Assembly (NCBI GenBank): GCA_034336665.1
Contig: CM067592.1
Span: forward strand, 31,865,942 to 31,929,941
Direction: 5' to 3'
DNA from: Luscinia megarhynchos
Lineage: Eukaryota > Chordata > Aves > Passeriformes > Turdidae
DNA length: 64,000 bases
Made by a program: the position numbers and the translations under genes. This document shows, piece by piece, positions 52,466 to 64,000 of the stretch (its first letter is position 1; every line of letters begins with the position of its first letter). Under the pieces are notes generated by a model that was given only the letters and a program-made list of their open reading frames with translations, was not told where the DNA came from and ran no database searches.

Positions 52466-53235
52466 GAATAATGTTGTGGATTATTGCTTTGTTGCTTTAA
52501 AATCTCTTTCGATAACTTCAACTAACAAAAATTTTATTTTAGAAAACATGTTCCTCATTTCCTGCAAATGTGAAAAATCCTTTTCTTTCCTTTTTTTTTT
52601 TTTGGCATTACCATTTTACTTCAGTCAAATAAATGCATGTAATGACCTTTATAAGGGGGATGAACTTAACACTGACCACATTAAATTAGTGTCTCAATGA
52701 CTAGTGAACAGTCTTGTAGATACATGTTATTTCTTATCAAAGAGTCATGGTGTTCATAATTTTTTAAGTAAAAACATAAATTTTGGTTTTAAGTAAAATT
52801 TGTGGGTTTAAGTAAAAACAGAAATATTGTCACAAGCAAAACAGACTCGACGTGGAGAAAACTAATTTAAACCAATTCAAGTGGTTTTGTGCAGTGAGAG
52901 CAAAGAGGCTCACTTTTCCTGTCCCAGTTCCCAAGCTTGGATTTACTCCTGACTCTTCCCTCCAGCTGCTTACTGGCATGGGTAGTATGTCCATAAAAGC
53001 TCCTCACTGCTTATCCTTCCTCTTCTTTTCCCCCTTTTTCAGTGGTGAGTCAAGCACAGGACTCATTGAGAATATCTGCTGGTGTGTCGCCGACTGTCTC
53101 CACCTCATAATTTTTCAATCTTGGTGTTCCCTCTGCTAGGAGTGTTTCTCACTCTTATTTTCCTTCTCCTCTGCTCTCTACTATATGTTCATGTCCCAGT
53201 GCACATTGACAGAGACTGACAGAGTAGAAGAGATG
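52466..53235. other. 3' intergenic sequence
   Basis: AT-rich sequence downstream of the SH3GL2 poly(A) site. I recognise no gene or repeat. In mammals the next gene in this direction is ADAMTSL1, far away (established synteny), so a long gene desert is expected. Confidence 0.6.
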
Positions 53236-53378
53236 GCACCTCATTCAAGGATCTGTTTAAGGTCAGGCTGGATGGGGGTCTGAGCAGACTGGTGTAGTTG
53301 AAGATGCTCATTGCAGACATCTTGGACCAGGTGACATTTTACAGTTCCTTCCAACCCAAACTATTAGTATACATTAAG
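53236..53378 (+). mobile_element. CR1 LINE 3' end fragment
   Basis: Contains 'ggtcaggctggatgggggtc', 'tgagcagactggtgtagttg' and 'acagttccttccaacccaaa', ending near 'ctattagtat'. This is the standard sense CR1 3' end sequence, heavily 5'-truncated and mutated. Confidence 0.85.
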
Positions 53379-56069
53379 ATAGAGGTACAATTCCTGCAAC
53401 TTTTGCTACAGTTCAGTCCTAAACTCTAAGCCCCTAAGGAAGTTTCTATCAGTGATTGGAAGAAATCTGTTTCAAACACAATGGACCTGAAACTTTTTTA
53501 GAGATATATTAACAGTTACTGTTAGTTATTATTAATATAAACAGTTGCAGAACTGTTAAGTAGGTTAATTATCAAGGCCTAGCAGTCACAGGTACTGCAC
53601 TGGCGCACCTCTGTTTTGTCAGATTATTATTCTGTAGCATTTGTGGAGAGCATACAACCACAGGGCAACAACCTCAGAGAGAAATTTACATGATTTAGAG
53701 CAAAGTGGTGGTTGGCATGCAGTGCTGCCCCACCCTGCTGAGGGGCCCTGGTTTTTAAGGTGTAGGGAATGGTAGTGTCTTTCAATGAACAGGACCAGAA
53801 GGATTGTACAGAATAGTCATTATGATGGCATAGGCCTGGTCTTGACATGTTGCACAATTCTTGGCACATCCTTATTGCTCTATTCTGTGTTTCCTGCAGG
53901 TAATGCTAATACCTAAAGAATGCTTTATTCCTGAGGTGGTAAGATCAAAATCTGACTTGTCTAAGAGAGGAATTACCAGGGCTGACAGAAGTTTGCATCT
54001 AAACCTTCAGTACTAGGATAAAGAGAGTGATCAAAAAAAAAACCAAAAACAGGGTGTTTGCTTTTGCACGTTAAGTAGTACAAAGCTTTGCCCATGGAGC
54101 TCCATGACTCCTTCATTCTAGAATCATGTAAGTATGTTGTTGATGGATATAATCTTTTTTCTCTGGGAGACTTAGAACTTCTGTCATCCTGCTTCCTAAG
54201 GTGTACATTTTCAGAAATATTATAAAAATACAACATGGGTTCCTAGTTATAAACTTGGCTGCCAAACTGCTTCTCACAGAGGAAATTAGGAAGCCTGCCA
54301 GCACTCAGCTATCAACTGCCAAATATAGCTAAATGTTTTAGGTTTGATGTTGGCTTTTTTTCTGTTGAACTGTAAGGTTCTTAGCCTGCTTTATTTATTG
54401 CAGAGTGCATCTTTGTGAAAAACATAGCAAAATACCCCAACAGTTCCCTAACAGTTCTCCATCTAAATAAAGAAGTAATTGAAAATGTAGAGTTTTTTTT
54501 CTTTTGAAATAGCCTCTTTCCTTCAGAAAGAAAGAAGATGGTAGTCGCATCCAGAACTTTGTATTAAAATCTGGCTTGCAGACAATTCTCCTTCTGAAGA
54601 TAGTCATACTGCTTTTCCCACATGAACGACTTCAACAAGACTTGAAAACTGCTATAAGGAATTCTTTTCTGTTTTCACACTTCTAGGTCTTACAAATCTT
54701 TATGGCCACTCTTACGCTGAGAAATAGTTCTGCTCCAGAATTTATCTTAAGCTTCTCATAACTCATGAAGGCAAGGATTCAGGTGCATGTAGGTCAGTGG
54801 AAATGGGTCAGCACAGGAGTAGGCTGACTTTGTGGCAGGCAAATGGCACAATGAATTTGGGCATGTACTCGAGTTAACACTGTTTATAAGCAGATACATT
54901 CTATAGGTAAGTTTAAGTCTCAGTAAAGCACAGTAGGTTAACTTAGACTTAAACTCAGAGTGTCTAAAATGTTATGTAATTATTATTTTATATTTTAAAA
55001 CTTTTAGCATTCTGGTAGTTCAAGCACAGACTTGGTGAAATTTCCAGAAGCCTTTGCTGTCTTTCCTTGCCATTTGATATAACATATTGTGGAAGACGGG
55101 AACAGATTTGTCATAAATATTCTTGCTGTGCACTGTAATATACAGAAAATTTCTAAGCTGTTTATCTTTGTTAGTTTAGTATTTTCTTGGAGATGCAGCA
55201 CAGTAGAGCAGTCAAATAAACAGCAGTTTCTGCTATACCTTCCTAGAGCTGCTGGCTCTTGAAAACTGGTGTAGCTCTGGGACACACAGAAAACCCTTTC
55301 AGGTGCTGGTAGGGCAAACAGTGGACAAGCTGAAATCCTTGTAGTGAGAGCCATCTCCTGGCCCACAGCTCATTTGGTAGGGTAGTGGCAGCCTGTCTCA
55401 TGTTCATCTGCACACTACTATAGGCTTGTGTCTTTCACTTTCTCTCTGCCTTTTGTAAAACATGGAATTGAAAAACAGCAGGGAAAGATAAAGGGGCTCA
55501 AGCTTGTCTGTCTGCTTATCTGTGAATGTAGGAGAGCCTGGGCCTCTATCTGACAAGATCTACTTTCCCAGCACCTGCAGAAACACTGATGCTTCTTTGG
55601 GTCACTGTCTGAAACTGGAGAATTCAGCAATTTATCCAACTACCCTTTCCCTCAACAGTCACTGACTTGTGACATGTCCTGTGCTCAGAACCTTCACATG
55701 GGGAGCAAGATCATTCAGTAGGCACTAGCTGTAATGCACATCACCAAGACAGCTGTTCTAGTAGCATTTCTAATGATCCCCATAGTAACTCTGTCTCCTC
55801 CCAGACCAGAGGTTTACAAGGTCATGCACGTGGTTTGCTAAGGACATGAGGACTGATGCAGAGAGAGACAAAACATGGCTTCAAATAGGGACCCTGTGCC
55901 AGGGTTTTGTGGGGCTGCACATCTCTGGACTATGGCTATAATGCCCTGGACTTGACACCCCACAGCTGTTTCCCATTTCACCTCCCCACTGTGGTGAGCA
56001 CCAACACCCTCCATGGGCTGCAAGAGTGACCTCCTATAGCTCCTGGGTAGCTCTGCTGTGCTTCCACAT
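53379..56069. other. 3' intergenic sequence, no gene recognised
   Basis: Mixed AT-rich sequence, more GC-rich after about 55.8 kb. Several small ORFs occur on both strands, none with family motifs or gene context. Confidence 0.55.
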
Positions 56070-56230
56070 CACAAAGATCATCTGCTTAGGTATTTCACTT
56101 TCTTGAACTTCATGAAGCCCATTTCTCCAACCTGTCCAGGTCCTTCCCGATGCCAGAACAACCCTCTGTATCAGCCACCCCTCCCTGTTTTGTATCACTG
56201 CAAAGTTATGGAGAGTGCCTAATCTTCCAA
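56070..56230 (-). mobile_element. Older CR1 fragment (downstream of RT active site), minus strand, left part
   Basis: Antisense CR1 text including 'cttgaacttcatgaagccca', 'caacctgtccaggtccttcc' and 'gtatcactgcaaagttatgg', corresponding to the ORF2 segment around and after the FADD box. It lies to the left of a CR1 3' end, which is the wrong order for one minus-strand element, so it belongs to a different, older copy. Confidence 0.65.
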
Positions 56231-56244
56231 ATTATAAATAATGA

Positions 56245-56785
56245 AATCACAGTGTGGTAGAATGGTTTGGGTTTGAAGCATACTTTGGAGATTGTCCAGT
56301 TCCAAACCCCCACCCTGCCATGGGCATGAATGCCTTCCACTACATCAAGTTTCTGGGATCCCTGTCCAACCTGAGTTTGAACATTTTCAGTGATGAGAAA
56401 ACTACTCTGGGCGATCTGCTCCAGTGTGTCACCCTCCTCCTTATAAAACAATTACTTTCTTATGTCCAATTTGAATTTTCCTGTTTCAGTTTAAATCACT
56501 TGCCCTTCCCCTCGTGTAGTCTCTAGAGGCCTTTTTAAAAAGTCTCTCTCCATCTTTCCTATAAGCCTCTTTTATATGTTGAAAGGCTGTAATAAGATCT
56601 CCCTAGAGCCTTCTCTTCTCCAAGCTGAACAACTCAAACTGTCTCAGCCTTTCCTAATAGAAGACATGCTCCAGTCCTCTGGCCATGTTCATGACCCTCT
56701 TCCAGTCCTGCTTTAACAAAGATGAACAAGTTGAGCAAGACTGGACACATTTCAAGTGGTCACTGGTACACTCTGCTTATGTGGG
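56245..56785 (-). mobile_element. CR1 LINE 3' end, minus strand, inserted into an older CR1
   Basis: About 540 bp of antisense CR1 3' UTR. It starts 'agtgtggtagaatggtttgg', then 'attgtccagttccaaacccc', 'ctgccatgggcatgaatgcc', 'gtaataagatctccctagag', 'ccttctcttctccaagctga' and 'ctcagcctttcctaatagaa'. This is the best-preserved CR1 tail in the window. The left edge is the 3' end of the element. The right edge is a 5' truncation and is approximate. Confidence 0.85.
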
Positions 56786-56940
56786 ATCACTGTGCCACTG
56801 AACACAGCTGTCTGGACCCAGCCCTTCAGTCAGTGTTCCATCTGCCTCACTGTCCCCTGGTTTCTCAGTTTGACTACTGTGATGTAAAACCTCAGAGAAT
56901 GTTACATCACAGGACTCTAATAAATTGTATCTATTTCTGT
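56786..56940 (-). mobile_element. Older CR1 RT fragment, minus strand, right part
   Basis: Antisense CR1 RT text resembling the stretch just upstream of FADD, for example 'acagctgtctggacccagcc', 'gtgttccatctgcctcactg' and 'ggtttctcagtttgactact'. It is collinear with 56070-56230 in one minus-strand copy that the 56245-56785 element interrupts. Similarity is weak and limits are approximate. Confidence 0.5.
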
Positions 56941-57084
56941 ACCAGTTGTCTGTATGTAGAGCAGACCCAAAACACTTTGATGCTTAAATGATGGCAAGAT
57001 TCTTAAATAATTAATATTAATATGAATATAATATGTTAGTTAATATGTCATCTATTTTCATGTTAGTTGGTGAAACAAATTTTC

Positions 57085-57220
57085 ACAGAACCAAGGAAAA
57101 ATATAGATTTGTAGAGTCTAATTCAACCTCCTTCTCAGAGGAGGTATGATTAGATAATGCTGCTCAGTGCCATGTCTGGTTAATTCTTGAATCTTTGTAA
57201 GATGGAAAGATGGAAGTGCA
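57085..57220 (-). mobile_element. CR1 LINE 3' end fragment, minus strand
   Basis: Starts 'cacagaaccaaggaaaaata', then 'agagtctaattcaacctcct', 'tctcagaggaggtatgatta' and 'tgctgctcagtgccatgtct'. This is a degenerate antisense CR1 tail of about 130 bp. It lies close to the other CR1 cluster but is a separate 3' end, so a separate insertion. Confidence 0.72.
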
Positions 57221-60200
57221 GTTTTCCTTTTTTTTTTGTTTTTTGATTTTTTTTTGTTTTTAAAGCAAGATAGAACATACTTTGTTTCTGCTGGAAATAG
57301 TAAATTCATAGCACTGTAAAAGTTAGCTGGTATATGCTGTGTATTATGACTCTGTGTGACTGTTACAGCTATAATGGCTGGCTGGCTGGCTGAAGTATTT
57401 GAGGGGTACTGAGGCATCTTATGGTCAGTGTGACAATATACAACTTTCATAGTTGCACCAAGTTGGCTGCATGAGAAGAATTCCACAAATACCTTGGTGA
57501 AGAACATGCATTTGAAGTGATTGTATTTAAAATTTGGTTTCCTGAAGTGCCCATTGTGTTTTTTCTTAGCCCAGTTGCTATCACAGGTTTTGTTTGTAAA
57601 GTTCCTCAAGTATTTGTATTTATTATTCAGAAACAGTGAAAGCTTGGCAAAACTCATCTGTGACCCTTCACAACTGATCAACTAGATAAATCCTCTGCCA
57701 ATTCTGCAAGTAGAACTGAGTGTGGTACGTAGTTAAATTTTCTTGACTTATGTTGAGATCTGTTGGGTGGTTTGATCATCAATACATCTAAAGTGTTGAG
57801 CAAAAATCAGAGCACTTAATCTAACTGGGCAGTCAAACATTTCGTACCTGCACCTGCCTGGATCTTCCACAGATCACAGCAGGAAGAACCCAGGAGATCC
57901 TGGGTAGGAACATAAGAGGTATCATATACCTGATGCTTCAGCCCATGTATGGGGCTGCATGATGAACAAGGCCTTCTTAGCTTTAGTAGAGGAAGAAAGG
58001 AAATCCAAACTGCTAGTAGAAAGTTCCACCAGAACCATCCTCTCTTATTGCTGCATTTTTAGGTGCTACTGGAAATGAATGCTTCCTAAGTCATAAGGGA
58101 ACAGCAAAGTAAGAAAAAGAGGGAGGAATTTTATTTATTTTCTCTTCTTCTAGATAAAGGATAATGCATTCCTGGAATGTCTCTGATTTTAGCCTGGAAA
58201 TGAAACATGGTCATAGGTGCTCCTAGAGCAAGTACTGCACAAAGAGAAAAATAGTCATAAATGGAAAACCTTTCAAGCATAATTTAATTCTTCAGCTTGA
58301 GAATAAAGGCTTCTTGCAGTCCTTTTGAACCATGAGGAAAAGATACAGTATGGTAATAGACATAACACAGCAGTAGTGATGTCTGGAGGAATCTGCAGAT
58401 GCATCAGCTTCATCAGTCCTACAGTGATGTTCGGATGGAATGTTGTACCCAGCTCCTCTGTGGGGTATAGGGAAGAGTGGTGCTAAGGCAGCAGATTAGT
58501 TTTTGCAGGTCCTCTAAGCAGGTGCTTTAAAGTGTCATCTTCCAGGAGTAGAAGAAACTTCAGATATAAAGAAGGAAGCTGGAATGTTTATGTCATCAGT
58601 TTAACACTTCTGATCAAGAGGATAAAAAGCTTGGTACACCACAATGTCCAAAACAACAGAGCAGAACTGGAATCTTGGCTTTGTGTGAATCTGAGATAGC
58701 TGTTAAAAACGAGTAAGCTGCCAGAGGTAAGATATTATAGATCATTTCACCACATCCTCAGCCTTCCTTCTTCCAAAAACTGCTCTTTGTTTTCACTTTG
58801 GGACAGCGTGAAGTTACTGCTTTCTTTGGCCTGGAAGTCTAGCAGCATCTTGTGGGGTTCCCAAAATCAGAAGGTCACATGCTAACTGATCAGTTTTAGG
58901 TTCTAGAATGGAACTCAGCATAGATTTGATTTCCCTTGCTGACAGAGAATTGTTGCCTAAGTAATGCATTTAGTTTTAATTCTCCAGCTGTGCAATGGGG
59001 ATGATAATAATTCATGTTTCACAGAGTGGTTTAGGATAGATATCAATGTACATAAAGCTCTCAGAGCTTACACTGTGGACTTGAGAAAAAAACCTGTTGT
59101 TTTCTTTGTAAAACTATGGTATTAGTCCAGCCAAAACAAAACTTCTGCTTTTATTCAAGGCCAGACATTTTACTTTTGACACTTTAAGAATATTTGCAAA
59201 GCATTAATACTCTAAACTTCAGCTGAGAGTCTGAAAACAGCAGTAACCTGAAGGTGTCTTCCACTGAATACTGGGAAGCTGTTTGGAAACAAAGAAGTAG
59301 TATTAATGAGCTGCAATTTCATAGTTATCTGGAGGTAAAAACATTAGCACTTTGCTAGACTGTGCAGCTATATGGTGATGTGCTCTCCACACATTCATGG
59401 CAGAGGGCTTGTCAAGTAATACTGCAACAAGCATCAGTGATTCTATTTCTATTCTGATTCTCAGCTTGCAAAAATAATAAATAATGCCCAGCTTACACAT
59501 CTTTAATTTCTTTATGTCTACAGGAATGTCATGGAATTTTGAAATTCCCTGTAACCCAAGGAAATCAATCGCTTTCTGTTTCTCTGCAATATTGAAGTAT
59601 TAAGAGTATGACGATAGTCTTGAAGAGTATCAAGAAACAAGTCTGCTTATCTGGCTTTTACACATACCTTGAGAGATACTAATACTAATCCTAGTACAAA
59701 TGCTAAAACTGTGGTAGAACAGACACGTGTTAAAATGTTCTTCCCCATGTCAGACACGGGATGCTGACAGTCAGCAATCAGCTGCTGCCCCTTCAGAGAA
59801 AATGTTTCCATTTTGCACAAGAAGCTTTTCACTTGATATCTGAGGCATCTGTTTACTTGACGTTTGTTTCCCTCTTGATAGTGTGCAACTGCCAATCTTT
59901 TTCTAAGCTTAACACAGGTCAGTAGCCCATTTCTGTCACAGCTCCTGTGGAGAGAAGCAGGAATTTCACAGTCCTTGCTGAGCTTGTAGGCTCTCATGGG
60001 ATGTAGAAAATTTAACAGAACATGCTTGGTTTCTATCTTCATACCCTGGAAAGCATTTTGTCAAACACTGATAATGCACAGCCTTGCAGCCTGGTTGATG
60101 CATTATGTTGATGCATTGGGACTGTGTCTCATTCTGACCTGCACTCAGCAGCCACTGGAGAAGCCAGTCTGTTTCTTCAAGCTGCATTCAGCCCTATGGT

Positions 60201-63200
60201 ACCACCAGCTTTTCAAGAACTGGGAGGGATGTAAACCTGTTTTTAACGAGGGCAAGATGCTTGAAATTAAATGCAGCACTCGATCGTTCAGATTTTGGAC
60301 CACTGTGCCTTACAAATGCCCCATTTTTGTTACTGTTTGGTGCTACCACTGTGAACCAGTAGAGGGCACCCTGACATTTCATTTTAGTGTTATTCACTTT
60401 TAAATAGATCTGCTGTCTTTCTGAAATTTAGTTTTAAAGGACGTCTGTTAACAGACGTAGAGACTTCTATGGATAATGGCTATTGTACAAAGACAACTGT
60501 GAAAATCTGCTTTTTCTATATCATCAAAACTTGAATATTAGAATTTTAAACTCCCCAAACAACACAAAAGCCCAAGTTGAGGTAATAGCCAAAACTCACC
60601 CTACTTACTTTCATCTACATTTTCATAATGTAGGTGAGGTTTTTTGTCATATGGATCTTCAGAATTGGTTAATATAACACACCTAAGGGTTGAAAAATCC
60701 AGTATAACAGCTGAATAGTATTTACATTACCAATCTGTCCTGTATATTTTTAGCTGTCAGCTCACTACAGAGCATTCCAGCACAAAACTTTGTTACTGCA
60801 GTCAGCCACACACTTGAACTAAAATTTCTTTTTCTCCCCTCTGCCCCCTATAATAATAGAATTGAAAGACTCATAGTCAGAAAACATAAAATTGAAAAAG
60901 AAAAAATCTGAATAACTTCTGAAATGGTTCATTCAACCACAAACTATTTGTCCTAAAATCCATCTGTGAGCCTTTAGCTACAAGGAGAGTTGCTTACTTT
61001 GAGCCAAACTTTCTCAAAGAATATATTAAAATGTGAATATTTTGACAGTTCATAGTATCTTTCATCTGAAATTCCCTGAATATTTCATGTATATTAATTG
61101 AGGTTCTTTCTAGTAGCAGATTTTTTTTATTATAACTAGTTTATATTTGAGCCCTTGAGCAATAAGTGATTAAAAACCTCTTTTAATAAAATGTATTTTA
61201 AAATCGTTGTCTCAGTGCTCACTATGAGTGGAGGGAATTTCAAATGTGTTTTGTTTTGTTTTGTTTCTCTAAAAATGCATTAAGAGGAGATGTGGGAACT
61301 CATACTATCTAGGAATTTAATTAATTTGTAACTTGAATGCCAAATATACGTGAGAGAATCAGGAACAATAAGTGTTTTTAGGAGTAAAGTTGCATTCTCC
61401 AGGGACATTTCAAAAGTTATTCATATTGGTAAACAGCAAAGCTGAAAATACCTCTTAAAATGATGAAATAAGTACTCTTCATGAGAAATCTGAAAACCAT
61501 CCATGAAACTAGATTCCAATCATATCAACCTTTTGCCCATGTGCAGGAGAGAGTGCAAGGAGAAAGAGGATAATAAGGCACTGGAAACTTGGTATAGATG
61601 AGGCAGAAAAGACTCAGGATGTCAAAGGTACAGGAGCAGTGATGGCAAACCATTGTCATGTGTCCCTGCATGACTCCACCCTAGATGTCATCATCAGTGC
61701 CAAACGTCATCATCAATGCCAATGCTTTGTAAAATGTGTCTTTGTCCAGCATCACACAGAAACTTTCACATTCCTAGCTATCATTTTGACCATTTAGAAT
61801 TAATTAAAAAGAAAACAAAACAGTCAGACAAAAAGAAACTAGGTCTTTTTTTGTCCTTATTGGAACAGCAAAATAAGTCAAGAACACAAGAGTGGGGATA
61901 GAGCTCCATGGATACAGGCTTCAGCTTTCCACCAGCACACCACGGTAGGAGGGAAGGCTTACAAGCTCTGCTCCAGGCATGACAGTGTCAGCACATTCCT
62001 TGCAAGTATCGTGAATGTGCAAAGTAGAAATGTTTTGTTGATCAGCTCTGGAAAATCCCTTCTAGCAACCAATCTTTGCTGTCTTTATTCCTTGGTCCTT
62101 TCAGAGCATCATTAGCGACAGCAATTGTATCAGCTAGTTCTTTGTTCCTTAAGACCTAAGGGAATTCCTTACAGTTAAACCCATCTGGATTACAAAACAC
62201 AGGGTTTCCAAGGAATGCGCACTCTCAATGCCAAATTATTTAGATATTCTGTGCTGTGATAGATTCTCAAAACTTCTGGACAACACAGACAGCAAAATAC
62301 CCTGTGATAGCTGAAAGCAAATCTTTTTCATAGAATGTTTAAATTTTCATTCTTTTCCAAATATTTGATATTTTTGTTTTGAAGTATTTTTTATATGCTG
62401 CAGTATTATTGCAACCATTTCCCTAAGGTACCCAAGCATAATAAGCCACGTGTGACAGGCAAGCAAGAGCTGAGTGGAATGAACCATAGTATGGACCATG
62501 GATCAAAAGTGTCAGAGCAACCCCTGAAACAGCTGGAAAGGCCTAGTGTGATACCATTGTGTATCCACTGAGACAGTTTGTGGCTGTAAATATTCCCCAG
62601 CAATAAGAGCTTGGGGAAGCTGGTATGTGGGCATCTGGCACCATGAAGAAACAGAACATCCAGAATTCAACTACTAAAACATTGTCTGCCAAGCCCTCAG
62701 GCAGAGCCCATCATGGAGCCACTAGACAGTCACTTTTCCTGCATCCTCAGCATTCTAGTATGAAACTGTGCATGTGCACAATCCTTTAATTAACACAGTC
62801 TATCCCTGCTGATTTGGCTCACTTAATAAAGAAGTCAGCTCATCAGTGTAATGTTACCTGGTGGTTTTTTTCCCCATGAGATTATGTTATTATCAAAGGA
62901 AGCTACCTTGCTTCAAAATATTTCCTCCTTTTTGGTGAGAGACAATTTTTTCTTTTAAATGTAAATCTTCTTACATGTAAATGTCTCAGCACTGAAGAAT
63001 TTTTCTTTTCTTTGTTGAATTCATGCTTTTGACCCAAACTGGAGAGTGAGAAGATTTAATAATCTGCTATCTTGTTTTTAAGTGTTCCAGTGAAGAAAAA
63101 TGACTACTGTTTTTTCTTGCTTATGCATTCTATATGCCATATTTTTCCTGAGTTTCAGTAGAAAAAACAAACAAACAAAACCCTGAAAAAAACTAGTATT

Positions 63201-63206
63201 TCTGTC
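57221..63206. other. 3' intergenic sequence, no gene recognised
   Basis: AT-rich sequence with small simple repeats: (GGCT)n-like at about 57377-57392 and (TTTTG)n at about 61247-61267. ORFs of 131-135 codons on both strands at 59.6-60.4 kb overlap each other antisense and lack recognisable domains. Confidence 0.55.
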
Positions 63207-63906
63207 TGTCTCGGGTTGCAATACAGGATGTGGCCAGAAATGTGTATTCTATCACCATCTGTTGAAGCCAGGTGGGGCAGTGATCCTTATCTCCATGGCA
63301 CATATTATCTGCTAATGGGCCATCTTTAAAACCACGTGAGGCAATCATCTTTATCTTTTCCACAACCCATAATCCCTCCAGGAAGATATCATCTGCTAAG
63401 GGGCCATTACGTCCCACTGTATGACTGATAAAATCACATCATCCCATTGAGAGATGCTCCAGCCTAAAGGAGGAGCAAAGCTGAGATTTCGGACAGCAAG
63501 ATACTGTCTTTCCACTGGATTCCAGAGGAAAACTGGACCTTTCCACATCATCCCTGGACCTTTGGAGGAAAACTGCACCTTCTACAGGAGCACTGCTTCA
63601 GCTGAACCACTGTTTGTCACTGCAGGGGGACTGTAGCCACCATTTAATGCGACTGCTGCCAACACCCTGACTGACAGGGTGTCAGGTTGTATTCTGACTC
63701 TGTCAGTGTTTTGGGATTGTTCTTTGTAATACTGCATTTCTATTTTTCCTCGTAAAGAACTGTTATTCCTAATTCCCATATCTTTGCCTGAGAGCCCCTT
63801 AATTTCAAAATTATAATAATAATTTGGAGGGAGAGCATTTACATTCTCCATTTCAAAGAGAAGCTTCTGCCTTTATTGGCAGACACCTGTCCTTCAAACC
63901 AGGACA
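63207..63906 (+). mobile_element. Solo LTR of an avian endogenous retrovirus, 700 bp
   Basis: Begins TGTCTCGGGTTG and ends AAACCAGGACA, the same termini as the LTR at 22648-23281. The flanks are CTGTC (63202-63206) and CTATC (63907-63911), a 5-bp target duplication with one later mismatch. No internal retroviral coding sequence lies within the 94 bases that remain to the window edge or upstream, so a solo LTR is most likely. I recognise the overall sequence as a common passerine LTR type from memory. Orientation follows the shared termini. Confidence 0.82.
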
Positions 63907-63911
63907 CTATC

Positions 63912-64000
63912 TTTAGAAAAAGGATTTAAAACTTTTACTCTCTTCAGATGTTTTACTCTGAGTCAGTATTCTAACAAAAAGGCCACTGGAGATAGTTTGT
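63912..64000. other. Window edge, unique sequence
   Basis: 89 bases of AT-rich sequence after the second LTR. Nothing recognised. Confidence 0.6.

Noticed and set aside
57118..57681. 187-codon minus-strand ORF, the longest in the window
   Set aside because: Its C-terminal part overlaps an antisense CR1 tail, it contains a Lys-rich low-complexity run from an A/T tract, and no domain or splice context is visible. I consider it chance.
59647..60403. Two overlapping ORFs of 131 and 135 codons on opposite strands
   Set aside because: They overlap antisense, have no recognisable motifs, no promoter or poly(A) context and no splice structure.
1..64000. CRISPR arrays, operons, prophage or other bacterial systems
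   Set aside because: The window is a spliced vertebrate gene with avian retroelements. No regularly spaced repeats or dense coding are present.

Overview
The window is vertebrate nuclear DNA, most likely from a bird and probably a songbird. It is AT-rich, intron-dominated and carries several decayed CR1 LINE fragments, which are characteristic of avian genomes. It also carries two retroviral-type solo LTRs of a kind I associate with passerines (from memory, not searched). There are no prokaryotic features.

The only gene I can support is SH3GL2 (endophilin-A1) on the + strand. Exons 2-9 lie at 34761-34829, 37012-37084, 41159-41302, 43220-43353, 44418-44576, 45950-46053, 48445-48575 and 50979-51178. 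All have GT/AG borders and matching phases. Together they encode 337 residues plus a stop. Adding the 15 residues normally supplied by exon 1, which lies upstream of this window, gives 352 aa, the usual endophilin-A1 length. The 3' UTR runs from 51179 to about 52465 and has two AATAAA signals. SH3GL2 is on chromosome Z in chicken, so Z linkage is likely here (inference).

Layout: 1-34760 is the 3' part of a very large intron 1. It holds a CR1 3' end (about 6.0-6.45 kb), an internally deleted CR1 with reverse-transcriptase remnants (12.3-13.6 kb), a minus-strand CR1 ORF2 scrap (16.05-16.3 kb), a hairpin plus minisatellite (16.6-16.7 kb), a minus-strand CR1 RT fragment with an FADD motif (20.4-20.8 kb), a 634-bp solo LTR with a perfect 5-bp target duplication (22.65-23.28 kb) and a T/G-rich tract (26.0-26.1 kb). 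The compact exon 2-9 block (34.8-52.5 kb) has introns of 1.1-4.1 kb. A GC-rich stretch in intron 3 is flanked by strong splice signals. From 52.5 to 64 kb the sequence is 3' intergenic, with a CR1 3' end (53.2 kb), a nest of CR1 copies (56.1-56.95 kb), another CR1 3' end (57.1 kb) and a second LTR (63.2-63.9 kb) that shares its termini with the first.

I found no new biological system. The better leads are the solo LTR with its CpG-rich core in intron 1, the candidate frame-breaking cryptic exon in intron 3, and the nested CR1 insertion. Repeat calls rest on recognising conserved CR1 protein or tail motifs and terminal or target-site structure by eye, so their boundaries are approximate except for the LTRs.
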